A DNA stretch of 64,000 nucleotides from Nannocystis sp. (GTDB lineage Bacteria > Myxococcota_A > Polyangia > Nannocystales > Nannocystaceae), in NCBI RefSeq assembly GCF_016714285.1, contig NZ_JADJNN010000001.1, positions 682,001-746,000 on the forward strand, in the 5' to 3' direction. The translations under genes were made by a program, and so were the position numbers. This document shows, one piece after another, positions 54,687 to 63,278 of the stretch (the first letter of the stretch is position 1; the number at the start of each line of letters is the position of its first letter). The notes beneath the pieces were generated by a model. That model did not search any database. It was not told where the DNA came from and saw only the letters and a list, made by a program, of their open reading frames with translations.

Positions 54687-56120
54687 ATGCCGTCGCGCCG
54701 CCCCCTGCTCGCACCCTCGCGCCGCCCCGCCCTCCGCGAGCCTGCACCCCTCCGACCTGAACCACCGCGCCGCCTCGCGCTCGCCCTCCTCGCGCTCGCC
54801 CTCCTCGCCGCCCCGGCCCACGCCGCGCCGGTGCGCCTCGGCGCCGTCGCGGCCCCCGTCCCGCTCGATCGCCCCGTCGACCTGATCGAGGCGCCCGAGC
54901 TCCGGCCCGCCCCGCTGCGCCCGGGTCCCGTCCAGACCTGGTCTTTGGGACAGGTCATGCGCGCCGTCGAGGGCAACCACCCGGCGATCCGCGCCGAGGC
55001 AGCGCGGCGCCAGATCCTCGACGCCGGCGTCCGCACCGCCCGGACCTCGATCCCCAACCCGGTCGTGCTCTCCGACAACGGCACCGCCGAGTTCACCTAC
55101 CGCCTCGGCCTCACCCAGACCCTCGAGCTCGGCGGCAAGCGACGCCGCCGCGTCGAGCTCGCCCTGGCCCGCCACGCGATCCTCGAGGTCGACCTCCGGG
55201 TCCTCGCCGCCAACCTCCGCGCCGACGCCCGGCGCACGTACATGGAGGCCTTCTTCGCCCAGGAGCGCGAGACGACCCTCATCGAGCTTATCCGCAGCGT
55301 CGACCAGCTGCTCGCCATCGCCGACGCCCGCCCCGGCGACACCCCCAAGTCCGACGTGCTCGAGGTCCGCATCACCCGCCTCAAGGCCCGCCAGGCGCTC
55401 GAGCAGGCCAAGTTCGAGCACCTCCAGGCCGACCTCCGCCTCAACAACCTGCTGGGCAACGAGCCGTCCGTCGAGCTCGTCCTCAGCTCCCCCGCGCGCG
55501 ACCAGCCGCCGCGCTGGCTCGCCGCCAACGACGACGACTGGCGCCGCGAGTTCCTGGTCGCCCACGACGCCCTGCTCGCCGAGGCGCTGCGCGAGCGACC
55601 CGAGCTGCAGCGCCTGCTGCGGCAGCGCGAGCTGCTCGGCCGCGAGGAGCGGATCGCCCGCGCCGCCCGCGTCCCCGACCTCATCGCCAGCCTCGGCCCC
55701 GACTTCGTGCCCCACCCCGGCGGCGTCCACGTCGGCGTGTTCTGGATGCTCGGCTTCCAGGTCCCGATCTTCAACCGCCAGCAGGGCCCGCTGCAGGAGA
55801 TCGCCGCCCGTCGCCACCAGCTCGAGCTCGCCGGCGACGCGCTGCGCCGCGACATCGGCCGCGAGGTCGCCGACGCCGTCGCCCTCGCCTGCTTCTCACA
55901 GTCGCAGTACCGCCTCTACGAGCGCGAGCTGGTCCCCGCCGCCGACGCCGTCTACAGCGACGCCCTGCTCGCCTTCCAGAGCAACCAGGCCCCCTTCCTG
56001 GTCGCCGTCCGCGCCCAGGAGAGCCGCGTCCTGGTCCGCCTCGAGTACCTGCGCAGCCTCGCCGCCTACCACATCGCCCTCGCCGGCGTCGAGCAGGCCC
56101 TCGGCGTCCCCGCGATCTGA
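54687..56120 (+). CDS. TolC-family outer membrane efflux protein
   Basis: 477 residues from ATG 54687. A basic N-terminus and hydrophobic core (LALALLALALLAAPAHA) form a signal peptide. The OEP coiled-coil repeats are recognisable: AVEGNHPAIRAEAARRQILDAGVRTARTSI, TQTLELGGKRRRRVELALARH, and in the second half RERPELQRLLRQREL and VGVFWMLGFQVPIFNRQQGPLQE (each read in parts). It would form the outer-membrane duct of a tripartite efflux system (CusC/CzcC-like). No RND pump or adaptor is adjacent on this strand. The palindrome remnant GGTCTTTGGGACAGG lies within the N-terminal part. Confidence 0.87.
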   Translation: MPSRRPLLAPSRRPALREPAPLRPEPPRRLALALLALALLAAPAHAAPVRLGAVAAPVPLDRPVDLIEAPELRPAPLRPGPVQTWSLGQVMRAVEGNHPAIRAEAARRQILDAGVRTARTSIPNPVVLSDNGTAEFTYRLGLTQTLELGGKRRRRVELALARHAILEVDLRVLAANLRADARRTYMEAFFAQERETTLIELIRSVDQLLAIADARPGDTPKSDVLEVRITRLKARQALEQAKFEHLQADLRLNNLLGNEPSVELVLSSPARDQPPRWLAANDDDWRREFLVAHDALLAEALRERPELQRLLRQRELLGREERIARAARVPDLIASLGPDFVPHPGGVHVGVFWMLGFQVPIFNRQQGPLQEIAARRHQLELAGDALRRDIGREVADAVALACFSQSQYRLYERELVPAADAVYSDALLAFQSNQAPFLVAVRAQESRVLVRLEYLRSLAAYHIALAGVEQALGVPAI

Positions 56121-56132
56121 GCCCGTGTCCCT

Positions 56133-56186
56133 CAGGGCATGTCCCATCGCACATGCCCTGATGGACATGTCGCATTGAACATGTCC
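56133..56186. terminator. Two hairpins between convergent genes (candidate bidirectional terminator)
   Basis: CAGGGCATG (56133-56141) pairs with CATGCCCTG (56152-56160), nine base pairs. GGACATGT (56163-56170) pairs with ACATGTCC (56179-56186), eight base pairs. Both carry GTCCC/GGGAC-type cores and resemble the dispersed palindromes. They lie between the stops of the TolC-type gene and the convergent membrane-protein gene. No T-run follows. Confidence 0.65.
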
Positions 56187-56187
56187 C

Positions 56188-57342
56188 TCAGGGCAGATAA
56201 ACGCGCCCCAGCAGCGCGAGCAGCAGCAGCGCCGGCACCCCCGCGATCGCCAGCGTCAGGCCCGGGCTGCGACCGGCCCGCTGCGCCGCCGGCAGCGGCA
56301 GCCCGGCCAGCGTCGCCGCGTTGCGTCGCCGTTGACGGGCCAGCGTCTGCAGCGGCGCCAGCCACAGCGCCGCCAGCCCGAGCGAGACCGCGATCGCCGG
56401 CCCGCCGGGCGGCGCCGCCCGCAGCAGCAAGTACCCGGCCCACGCGATCAGCAGCGCCAGCCGCAGCAGCGGCACCGGCGTCAGCCGCAGCCACTGCGTC
56501 ACCAGCAGCCGCGTCGCCGGCGACGCCACCCGCGCCACCCAGGCCGGACGCGGCGGCGGCTCGGGCGGACCCGCCAGGCTGCGTGTCGCCTCGGCCAGCC
56601 ACGCGACGGCCTCGAAGAACCCGAGCGTGTACACCCGCGGCGCCGCCATCCGCACCAGCCCCGCGATCGCCAGCGGCAGCAGCAACAGCCCCACGTGCAG
56701 CCCCGCGAGGGCCTGCCCCCCGGCGAGCAGCGCGAGCGCCAGCTGCCCCGGCATCGCCAGCAGCGTCGCCAGCCCGAGCCCGAGCGCCGGCGCGTACAGG
56801 TGCACCGTCGCCTCCGCCGAGGTCCAGCCGCCCCCGAGCTGCGCCTGCGCCTGGCGGATCGGGTGCGCCTCCGGGAAGCGCCGGCCCCCGTAGGCCGCCG
56901 CCGCCGGGATCGCCGGCTCGACCACCGCCGCCAGCACGCACAGCCACACGAAGTCCCCCGCCAGCAGCGCCGCGGCGATCGGATCCCCACCCGCCGCCGT
57001 GCCGCCCAGGCACACCCCCAGGGCCCCGCACAGCAGCGCCAGCAGCAGCCCGTGCCGGTGCGCCCGCAGCCCGGCCGCGAAGTGTCGCGCCGGCGCGACC
57101 GGCAGCACCGCCAGCCGCTCGCGCGCCCGCCCGTGCAGGTACTCACCCAGGCGCGCGTGCAGCCCCGCGAGCAGCACCAGCGGCCCGCCGATGAACACCA
57201 GGCTGCGCTGCGTCGCCGCCTCCGCGCTGCTGGCCAGCGCCAGCGACCAGCACGCGGCCGCCAGCGCCGGTGCCAGCCACGCGTGCGGCCAGTCGGCGCG
57301 CCAGCGCGGCAGCTCGGACCGGGACCTCACGCCCGCCAGCAT
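56188..57342 (-). CDS. Polytopic inner-membrane protein, unknown function
   Basis: 384 residues from ATG 57342. About eight to ten hydrophobic segments are spread along the whole length (for example SLVFIGGPLVLLAGL, GLLLALLCGALGVCLGG, LALALLAGGQALAGLHVGLLLLPLAIAGLV, LTLAIAGVPALLLLALLG, each quoted in part). Arg-rich loops (RARERLAVLPVAPARH, ARQRRRNAA) suggest cytoplasmic turns. It could be an ABC-2-type permease, but no ATPase gene is adjacent, so I leave the function open. Confidence 0.65.
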   Translation of the reverse strand: MLAGVRSRSELPRWRADWPHAWLAPALAAACWSLALASSAEAATQRSLVFIGGPLVLLAGLHARLGEYLHGRARERLAVLPVAPARHFAAGLRAHRHGLLLALLCGALGVCLGGTAAGGDPIAAALLAGDFVWLCVLAAVVEPAIPAAAAYGGRRFPEAHPIRQAQAQLGGGWTSAEATVHLYAPALGLGLATLLAMPGQLALALLAGGQALAGLHVGLLLLPLAIAGLVRMAAPRVYTLGFFEAVAWLAEATRSLAGPPEPPPRPAWVARVASPATRLLVTQWLRLTPVPLLRLALLIAWAGYLLLRAAPPGGPAIAVSLGLAALWLAPLQTLARQRRRNAATLAGLPLPAAQRAGRSPGLTLAIAGVPALLLLALLGRVYLP

Positions 57343-57377
57343 GCCACGCCCCCGCCCCGCCCGTCAGCCCATCCAAG

Positions 57378-57498
57378 CTGTCTCAAACGCCCTGTCCCAA
57401 ACGACCTGTCCCAAGCGCCAGCCGCCCCTGACCGCGCCCAACACCCGCCGCTCGCCGCGATCCGACCTGTCCCAAACGCCAGGTCCCAGGCGCCAGGT
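57378..57498. repeat. CTGTCCCAAACG direct repeats downstream of alr
   Basis: Near-identical 14-base units at 57378, 57392 and 57406 and again at 57467, the last followed by CAGGTCCCAGGCGCCAGGTC. They carry half of the dispersed palindrome (CTGTCC). The array fills the gap between the alr stop and the membrane-protein gene. Confidence 0.75.
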
Positions 57499-58734
57499 CT
57501 AGCGCCGCGGCACCCGCTTCGAGATCCCACACGTGATCTCGTAGGGGATCACATCGGCCCAGGCCGCCAGCTCGTACACGTCGATGCGGTCGCGCCCCTG
57601 GGCCCCGAGCAGCGTCACCCGCTCGCCCTCGCGGGCGTCGGGCAGGTCGCTCACGTCGATCATCGACACGTCCATCGTGATGTTGCCGAGCACCGCGCAG
57701 CGATGGCCGCGGACCAGCACCTGCGCCTGCCCGCTCATGCGCCGCGGGTAGCCGTCGGCGTAGCCGACCGGCACGATCCCCAGCCGCGAGTCGCGGGTCA
57801 GCGTGGTCCGGTGCCCGTACGACACCTTCGCCCCCGCCGGCAGGGTGCGGATCCCCAGGATCCGCGAGTGCACGCTCATCGCCATCCGCAGCTCCGCGAG
57901 CTGCACCTCGCGCCCCGAGCCCGCCCCGTACAGCGCGATGCCCGGGCGGACCATGTCAAAGTGCGCGTGCGGCAGGCGCACCAGGCCCGCGCTGTTGCAC
58001 ACGTGGCGCAGCGGCGGGTGCAGCCCACGGCTCGCCAGCGTCGCCACGCAGCCGCGAAACTGCTCGAGCTGCCCCGGGCTCACCGCGTCGTCGAGATCGT
58101 CGGCGCAGGCGAAGTGGGTCATCAGCCCCTCGACCTGCAGGTGCTGCCCGTCCTCGCCCGCCAGCCAGTCGACCAGCGCCGGCAGATCGGCCGGCAGCGC
58201 CCCGAGCCGCGACATCCCGGTGTCGACCTTGAGGTGCACCGGCAGCGGCGGCGCCCCGCTGCGCCGCACCGCCGCCGCCAGCAGCTGCAGGTGCTCGCGC
58301 GCCCACACCACCGGCGTCAGCGATCGGTGCACGATCACGTCCTCCGAGCCCGGATGGACCCCGCCGAGCACCAGCACCGGCGCCAGCACCCCGGCCTGCC
58401 GCAGCTCGACCCCCTCCTCGACCAGGCTGACCGCCAGCCCCCACGCCCCCGCGTCGACGAAGGTGCGCGCCGCCTCGATCGCCCCGTGCCCGTAGCCGTC
58501 CGCCTTGACCACCGCCAGGACCCGGCAGCGCGGCCCGACGTGGCCCTGCACCGTGCGCAGGTTGTGGATCAGCGCCGCCGCGTCGATGTGCGCGTAGGTC
58601 GGCCGCACCTCGACGATCGGCGCCTGCCGGCGATCGCGGCCGCGGCGCTCGGGCCCACTGAAGATCGGAGCGCTGCGGACCGGCGGCGAGCTCAAGCAGG
58701 GCACACTACCACGCGTCAGCGGCCGGGTCGCCAT
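57499..58734 (-). CDS. alr: Alanine racemase
   Basis: 411 residues from ATG 58734 (TTG at 58746 possible). After a basic N-terminal extension of about 35 residues the fold-type III PLP barrel starts: AHIDAAALIHNLRTV, then VVKADGYGHGA with the PLP lysine. HLKVDTGMSRLG, MTHFACADD and SAGLVRLP follow. The second catalytic residue is the tyrosine of KVSYGHRTTLTRDSRL; GYADGYPR and GNITMDVSMIDVSD are also present. It makes D-alanine for peptidoglycan. It follows the Crp/Fnr-type gene by about 50 bases. Confidence 0.95.
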   Translation of the reverse strand: MATRPLTRGSVPCLSSPPVRSAPIFSGPERRGRDRRQAPIVEVRPTYAHIDAAALIHNLRTVQGHVGPRCRVLAVVKADGYGHGAIEAARTFVDAGAWGLAVSLVEEGVELRQAGVLAPVLVLGGVHPGSEDVIVHRSLTPVVWAREHLQLLAAAVRRSGAPPLPVHLKVDTGMSRLGALPADLPALVDWLAGEDGQHLQVEGLMTHFACADDLDDAVSPGQLEQFRGCVATLASRGLHPPLRHVCNSAGLVRLPHAHFDMVRPGIALYGAGSGREVQLAELRMAMSVHSRILGIRTLPAGAKVSYGHRTTLTRDSRLGIVPVGYADGYPRRMSGQAQVLVRGHRCAVLGNITMDVSMIDVSDLPDAREGERVTLLGAQGRDRIDVYELAAWADVIPYEITCGISKRVPRR

Positions 58735-58783
58735 GGGCCCGGGCAACGTCGACCCCGGACCCGCGATTCCTGGGCCGCGTCGA

Positions 58784-59515
58784 CTAGGCCGCCTCGTTGA
58801 CGATGCGGTCGTCGAGGATCATGCGCCGCCCGCTGCCGCTGACGAGGCCCGAGCGGGCCATCGCGCTGAGCGTGCGGGACACCGTCTCGCGGCACGACCC
58901 GACCATGCGCGCCAGCTCCGACTGGGTCGGCACCGGCGCGAGGATCCAGCCGGTGCTCGCCGGGCCGCGACGACCCTGACGCCGGACCAGCCGCGCCAGC
59001 GTGCGGCGCAGCCGCTCCTCCACGTCGCACAGCGCCAGCCCGCTGGCGACCGCCTCGACCTCGCGCAGCTTGTCGCCCTGCAGCCGCATCAGGCGCAGCA
59101 CCGTCTCCGGCTCGCGACGCAGGTGATCGACCAGCGCCTCGGGCGGGATGCGCAGCAGCTCGCTCTGCACCGCCGCCACCGCGGTCGTCGAGTTCATCAC
59201 GTTGCCGAAGGCACAGGCCTCGCCGAACACCTCGCCCGGGCCGAGCGCCGCGAGGATGAGGTCGCGGCCGCCGTCGGCCGCCCGCAGCAGGTTCACCCGC
59301 CCACGCAGCACGATGTAGAGCCCGTCCGGCGCCTGCCCCTCGCTGACCAGCACGCTGCCCGCGGTCTTGCGCAGGCGCTGCGCGGTGCGCCCGAGCAGCT
59401 CCAGCTCGCCCGGCCGGGCCGCGATGAACGGCTCGACGCAGGCCAGGACATCCGCCGTCTCCATGCGCTCGAGGGGGATGCTGGGGCGACGGGTCTCGGT
59501 GTCCATGGGCTGCAT
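58784..59515 (-). CDS. Crp/Fnr-family transcriptional regulator
   Basis: 243 residues from ATG 59515 (ATG 59506 also possible). An N-terminal cyclic-nucleotide-binding-type beta barrel (about 35-140; VLVSEGQAPDGLYIVLRGRVNLLR, PGEVFGEACAFG) is followed by a dimer helix and a Crp helix-turn-helix (PTQSELARMVGSCRETVSRTL). The RGD-type phosphate cassette is not clearly conserved, and there is no N-terminal cysteine set, so neither cAMP nor an Fe-S cluster is certain as the ligand. It may regulate alr, which lies downstream. Confidence 0.88.
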   Translation of the reverse strand: MQPMDTETRRPSIPLERMETADVLACVEPFIAARPGELELLGRTAQRLRKTAGSVLVSEGQAPDGLYIVLRGRVNLLRAADGGRDLILAALGPGEVFGEACAFGNVMNSTTAVAAVQSELLRIPPEALVDHLRREPETVLRLMRLQGDKLREVEAVASGLALCDVEERLRRTLARLVRRQGRRGPASTGWILAPVPTQSELARMVGSCRETVSRTLSAMARSGLVSGSGRRMILDDRIVNEAA

Positions 59516-59744
59516 ACGGGCTGTGCTCCAAAGCACAAAACCTGCCAAGCTCCGGGCCCCCCGGTATCCACCTCAAGCGCGTGGAATCCTTGGCTTGTCA
59601 CGAATCAGCGCCCACAGCGGGGCCCTGGAGCTGTGTTGCACGATCGCCACACCTGAGGGGCCAAAGCAACGCAGTGATCCAGGTTCCATTCGCGGTCTTC
59701 ACGCGCGCGTCCTCCCGCGGGCGGAACCGGTGTACGTTCCGCCC

Positions 59745-59948
59745 GTGCCGACCATCGTGCTCAACGGCGAGCCTCGCCCGATCGCGGAGGGCAGCACCGT
59801 CGCCGACCTCATCGCCGCGCTGGGCCTCACCCCGCAGCAGGTCGCCGTCGAGAAGAACCGCGAGATCGTGCCGCGCGCCCGCCACCCGGACACCCGCGTG
59901 GACGACGGCGACACCCTCGAGATCGTCACCTTTGTCGGTGGAGGCTAG
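59745..59948 (+). CDS. thiS: Sulfur carrier protein ThiS
   Basis: 67 residues from GTG 59745. Ubiquitin-like fold: TIVLNGEPRPIAEGSTVADLIAALGL, VAVEKNREIVPR, and C-terminal EIVTFVGGG, whose Gly-Gly end is adenylated and thiocarboxylated to donate sulfur to ThiG. The 3' end lies in a 62-base tandem duplication that extends into the start of thiG. Confidence 0.93.
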   Translation: MPTIVLNGEPRPIAEGSTVADLIAALGLTPQQVAVEKNREIVPRARHPDTRVDDGDTLEIVTFVGGG

Positions 59949-60011
59949 CTTGGGCGAACAACACCCCCGGACCCTCCCGCGAGATCGTCACCTTTGTCGG
60001 TGGAGGCTAGC

Positions 60012-60041
<30 letters not shown>
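59918..60041. repeat. 62-base tandem duplication spanning thiS end and thiG start
   Basis: Copy 1, 59918-59979, holds the real thiS stop plus a decayed thiG start (TTGGGCGAACAACACC). Copy 2, 59980-60041, holds a spare thiS tail (GAGATCGTCACCTTTGTCGG) plus the working thiG start. The thiS parts are almost identical over 35 bases, while the thiG parts differ at several positions, so copy 1's thiG start is decaying. Confidence 0.9.
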
Positions 60042-60785
<744 letters not shown>

Positions 60786-60801
60786 GCCCCGCGAGCGTCG
60801 C

Positions 60802-61644
60802 ATGACGCGCCTCCCCTTCCGCCTGCTGGCGATCACCCCGCCGACCGGAGCTGTCCCCGGGGACATCCTCGAGCGCTGGCTCGCCGCCGGCGTCGCCTCG
60901 GTCGGCCTCGCCGTCCTCCTCCGCGAGCCCGGCCTCGGCCCCGCGGCGCTGCTGGCCAGCGACCGCCTCGCCGCGCTGCGCCGGAGCTGCCGCGCGCACG
61001 CGATCCCGCAGCTCCTCTCGATCGACCCCGGCGCGCCCCTCCCCCCGCTCCCGCCCGACATCGCCGGCCTCCACCTCCGCGGCGACCCCGACCTCGCCAG
61101 CCTCGCCACCCTCCGCCGCGCAGCCCCGCCACCTGTCCCGCGAGACAGCTCGCGCCCTCCTGTCCCACGAGACAGCTCGCGCCCACATGTCCCGCGAGAC
61201 AGCTCGCGCCCACCTGTCCCGCGAGACAGCTCGCTCCCACCTGTCCCGCGAGACAGCTCGCTCCCACCTGTCCCGCGAGACAGCTGTGCGCGAGCGACCG
61301 GCCTGTGGCTCGGTCGCTCCTGCCACGGCGCCCCGCAGCCCGGCCACGACCTGGTCGACTACACCCTGCTCGCCCCGGTCTTCCCGCCGAGCAGCAGCCC
61401 CGGCAAGACCCCCGCCGGCCTCGCCGCCCTGCGGGCCTGGACCGCCGTCCCGGGCGCCACGATCTTCGCCCTCGGCGGCATCACCCCCGCGACCGCCGCC
61501 GCCTGCCTCGCCGCCGGCGCCCACGGCCTCGCCGGGATCGGCGTGTTCTTTGGCGACCCCGCCCAGGTCGAGCAAGATGTCGCGGCGCTGCGCCGATCGA
61601 TCGCCGCGCTCGACCGCCATGTGGAACCCCTTTCGCCGCGCTGA
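60802..61644 (+). CDS. ThiE/TenI-like thiamine phosphate synthase-family protein with repeat insertion
   Basis: 280 residues from ATG 60802. The barrel elements are GLHLRGD (about residue 90), GRSCHGA (the usual GxSxH), DYTLLAPVFPPSSSPGKTPAGL and FALGGITP, the ThiE/TenI pattern. The substrate motif QLREK of true ThiE is not seen; VGLAVLLREPG stands in its place, so activity as thiamine-phosphate synthase is uncertain and a TenI-like role is possible. Residues 110-163 are six copies of the nonapeptide PPVPRDSSR, coded by the dispersed palindrome (61129-61290), inserted in the barrel. The end overlaps the next start by 26 bases. Confidence 0.8.
   Translation: MTRLPFRLLAITPPTGAVPGDILERWLAAGVASVGLAVLLREPGLGPAALLASDRLAALRRSCRAHAIPQLLSIDPGAPLPPLPPDIAGLHLRGDPDLASLATLRRAAPPPVPRDSSRPPVPRDSSRPHVPRDSSRPPVPRDSSLPPVPRDSSLPPVPRDSCARATGLWLGRSCHGAPQPGHDLVDYTLLAPVFPPSSSPGKTPAGLAALRAWTAVPGATIFALGGITPATAAACLAAGAHGLAGIGVFFGDPAQVEQDVAALRRSIAALDRHVEPLSPR
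61129..61290. repeat. Six tandem 27-base copies of the dispersed palindrome inside thiE-like gene
   Basis: Each unit contains CTGTCCCGCGAGACAG or CTGTCCCACGAGACAG. The unit length of 27 keeps the frame. The same peptide register (PVPRDS) is used by the copy in the kinase tail at 6091. Confidence 0.92.
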
Positions 61645-62557
61645 CCCCGAGGACGAGCTCGCCGCCCGGGCCGGCGAACGCAGCTGGCCGACCCGCCTCG
61701 CCTGGCTGGTCCTGGTCGGCGGCGCGACCGCCCTGGTCCTGCGCTGCGGCGTCGCCACGGTGGTCGAGATCCACGGCGACGGCATGGCCCCGACCCTCCT
61801 CACCGGCGACCACGTGCTCCTGATCCGCGGCACCTGGGGCCTCGCCGCGGGCGACCTCGTCGTCTACGACCCGACCCCGCCCGCGACCCCCGCACCCGAG
61901 CCCGCCCGGCCGCCGCAGCTCCCCGGGCCCCGCGAGGGCCGCGGCCTCCCGCGCCACGACGGCCCCCGCCAGCCGCTGCGCAACACCGCCGTCGTCGACG
62001 TCGACGACCTCGAGCTCGGCGACGAGTGGCAGGCCGTGCAGCGCCGCAGCGGGGTCCAGGACCCGAACACCCCGGCCCCGCGCAGCCTGCGGGTCGGACG
62101 GATCCTCGCCGTCCCCGGCGATCGCGTCAGCTTCGGCGAGGGCCGCGGCGCGCTCGGCATCGCCATCAACGGCCGCCCGCTCACCCAGGAGGTCGGCGCC
62201 CCGCTGCGCCTCGCGGTCCGCGGCGCCCAGGACAGCCAGGCCCCGCCAGCCCGCCCCCGCGGCACCGCCCGCGAGGCGATCGGCGAGCGCCGCTACCAGG
62301 TCCTCAGCGCCGCCCCCGGCCCGACCCCATGGCCTGGCATGCGCCTGCCCGGCGACGCCGGCCCGCTCGAGGTCGAGGCCGACGGCTACCTGGTGATCGC
62401 CGACAACCGTGACGAGGGCGCCTGCTGCGACTCGCGGGCCCTCGGCTTCGTCGGCCCCGAGCGCATCCGCGGCGAGATCGTGCTCCGCCTCGGCGGCCGC
62501 AACCACAGCCACCCCGACGTCGCCCCCGAGGCCCACGGCCTGCTGTGGAAGCCCTGA
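61619..62557 (+). CDS. Signal peptidase I-like protein lacking the catalytic Ser-Lys dyad
   Basis: 312 residues from ATG 61619, overlapping the thiE-like end by 26 bases. One membrane helix (about 28-48) precedes box B, which reads HGDGMAPTLLTGDHVLL: the nucleophile position (Ser in GDSMxPTL) is Gly55. Box D reads VGRILAVPGD: the general-base Lys (KRxxGxPGD) is Gly160. Box E, ADNRDEGACCDSRALG, is recognisable. So it has the S26 fold but is probably not a peptidase. Non-catalytic S26 homologues exist in some bacteria, but I cannot assign this one to a group. Confidence 0.82.
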   Translation: MWNPFRRADPEDELAARAGERSWPTRLAWLVLVGGATALVLRCGVATVVEIHGDGMAPTLLTGDHVLLIRGTWGLAAGDLVVYDPTPPATPAPEPARPPQLPGPREGRGLPRHDGPRQPLRNTAVVDVDDLELGDEWQAVQRRSGVQDPNTPAPRSLRVGRILAVPGDRVSFGEGRGALGIAINGRPLTQEVGAPLRLAVRGAQDSQAPPARPRGTAREAIGERRYQVLSAAPGPTPWPGMRLPGDAGPLEVEADGYLVIADNRDEGACCDSRALGFVGPERIRGEIVLRLGGRNHSHPDVAPEAHGLLWKP

Positions 62558-62646
62558 GCCCCGACGCCACGAAAAGAACCGCGACCCCGGTGTGCGGGCG
62601 ACCGCGGCTGGTGTGGAAGCCGTGTGCTGGGGCGCCACGAAAAAAC
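62537..62646. repeat. Diverged duplication of the 3' end of the signal-peptidase-like gene
   Basis: GTGGAAGCC and GCCACGAAAA blocks at 62537-62578 recur at 62606-62646 with the same order and spacing. The copy runs into the tRNA-Thr terminator. Confidence 0.65.
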
Positions 62647-62671
62647 ACGCCCAGGCGACCTGAGGCGTGTT
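62640..62671 (-). terminator. Rho-independent terminator after tRNA-Thr
   Basis: On the minus strand AACACGCC...GGCGTGTT (eight base pairs) is followed by TTTT. It lies directly 3' of the tRNA. Confidence 0.85.
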
Positions 62672-62675
62672 GCGG

Positions 62676-62748
62676 AGCCGTTGCCCGGATTCGAACCGGG
62701 GACCTGCTGATTACGAATCAGCTGCTCTACCGACTGAGCTACAACGGC
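62676..62748 (-). tRNA. tRNA-Thr(CGT)
   Basis: Minus-strand cloverleaf: acceptor GCCGTTG/CAACGGC, D-arm AGCTCAGTCGGTAGAGC, anticodon stem GCTGA/TCAGC with loop TTCGTAA (anticodon CGT), and T-arm CCCGGTTCGAATCCGGG. The discriminator is T. CCA is not encoded. Confidence 0.95.
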
Positions 62749-62817
62749 GAAGGGCGCACTATCTAAACGAGTCCAGCGCCCACGTCAACCCCGGTCGGCG
62801 CCCGCGGGTCAAGCCCG

Positions 62818-63186
62818 TCAGCTGGGCTCGCCCGGGCACTTGCCGTCGACGTAGCGGACCACCTTGGCGTCGCTGCATGCCGAGCACTTGTTGCCGTAGG
62901 TCTTGCTGCTGTTGTCCTCGAGGGTGCCGCAGACCGGGCGGTACTCACGGGTGCACATCGGCTGGCGCGTGTCCGGCGTGCAGACCACGGCGTCCCCGGT
63001 GCCGCCCTCGATCGGCGTCCCGCCATCGACCGGCGGCGCGTCGCCGACAATGGGCGGCCCGGACTGCACTGGCTCCGCCGCACCGCCGCTCGCGGGCGCG
63101 ACGTCCGGGCCAGCGTCCTTGCAAGCGGACAGCGAGACAGCGGCGACCAGCGCCAGGGCAGCGACGAGACGATGAATGCAGATCAT
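62818..63186 (-). CDS. Kazal-type protease-inhibitor-like lipoprotein
   Basis: 122 residues from ATG 63186. The signal ends in the lipobox SLSAC (Cys22). A Gly/Pro-rich spacer follows. The C-terminal 55 residues have Kazal-like cysteine spacing: CTPDTRQPMC, REYRPVCGTLEDNSSKTYGN, KCSACSDAKVV and DGKC. Kazal domains block serine proteases; in a bacterial surface lipoprotein it may protect against own or prey proteases, which is inferred. Confidence 0.78.
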   Translation of the reverse strand: MICIHRLVAALALVAAVSLSACKDAGPDVAPASGGAAEPVQSGPPIVGDAPPVDGGTPIEGGTGDAVVCTPDTRQPMCTREYRPVCGTLEDNSSKTYGNKCSACSDAKVVRYVDGKCPGEPS

Positions 63187-63278
63187 GCGGACTCCGTGCG
63201 AGGCGCCACAAGTAGCACGGCGAGCCCGCGGCGCACCATCGCCCGCACCATCCTTTCGTTGTACCCTGCCGCCCGCCG

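Noticed and set aside
59994..60011. TTG 59994 as thiG start
   Set aside because: It would translate the duplicated thiS tail. TTG 60012 has a well-placed GGAGG and gives the family's normal length.
61129..61290. CRISPR array, because of six regular short palindromic repeats
   Set aside because: Units are contiguous without unique spacers, lie in frame in a gene, and no cas genes are present.
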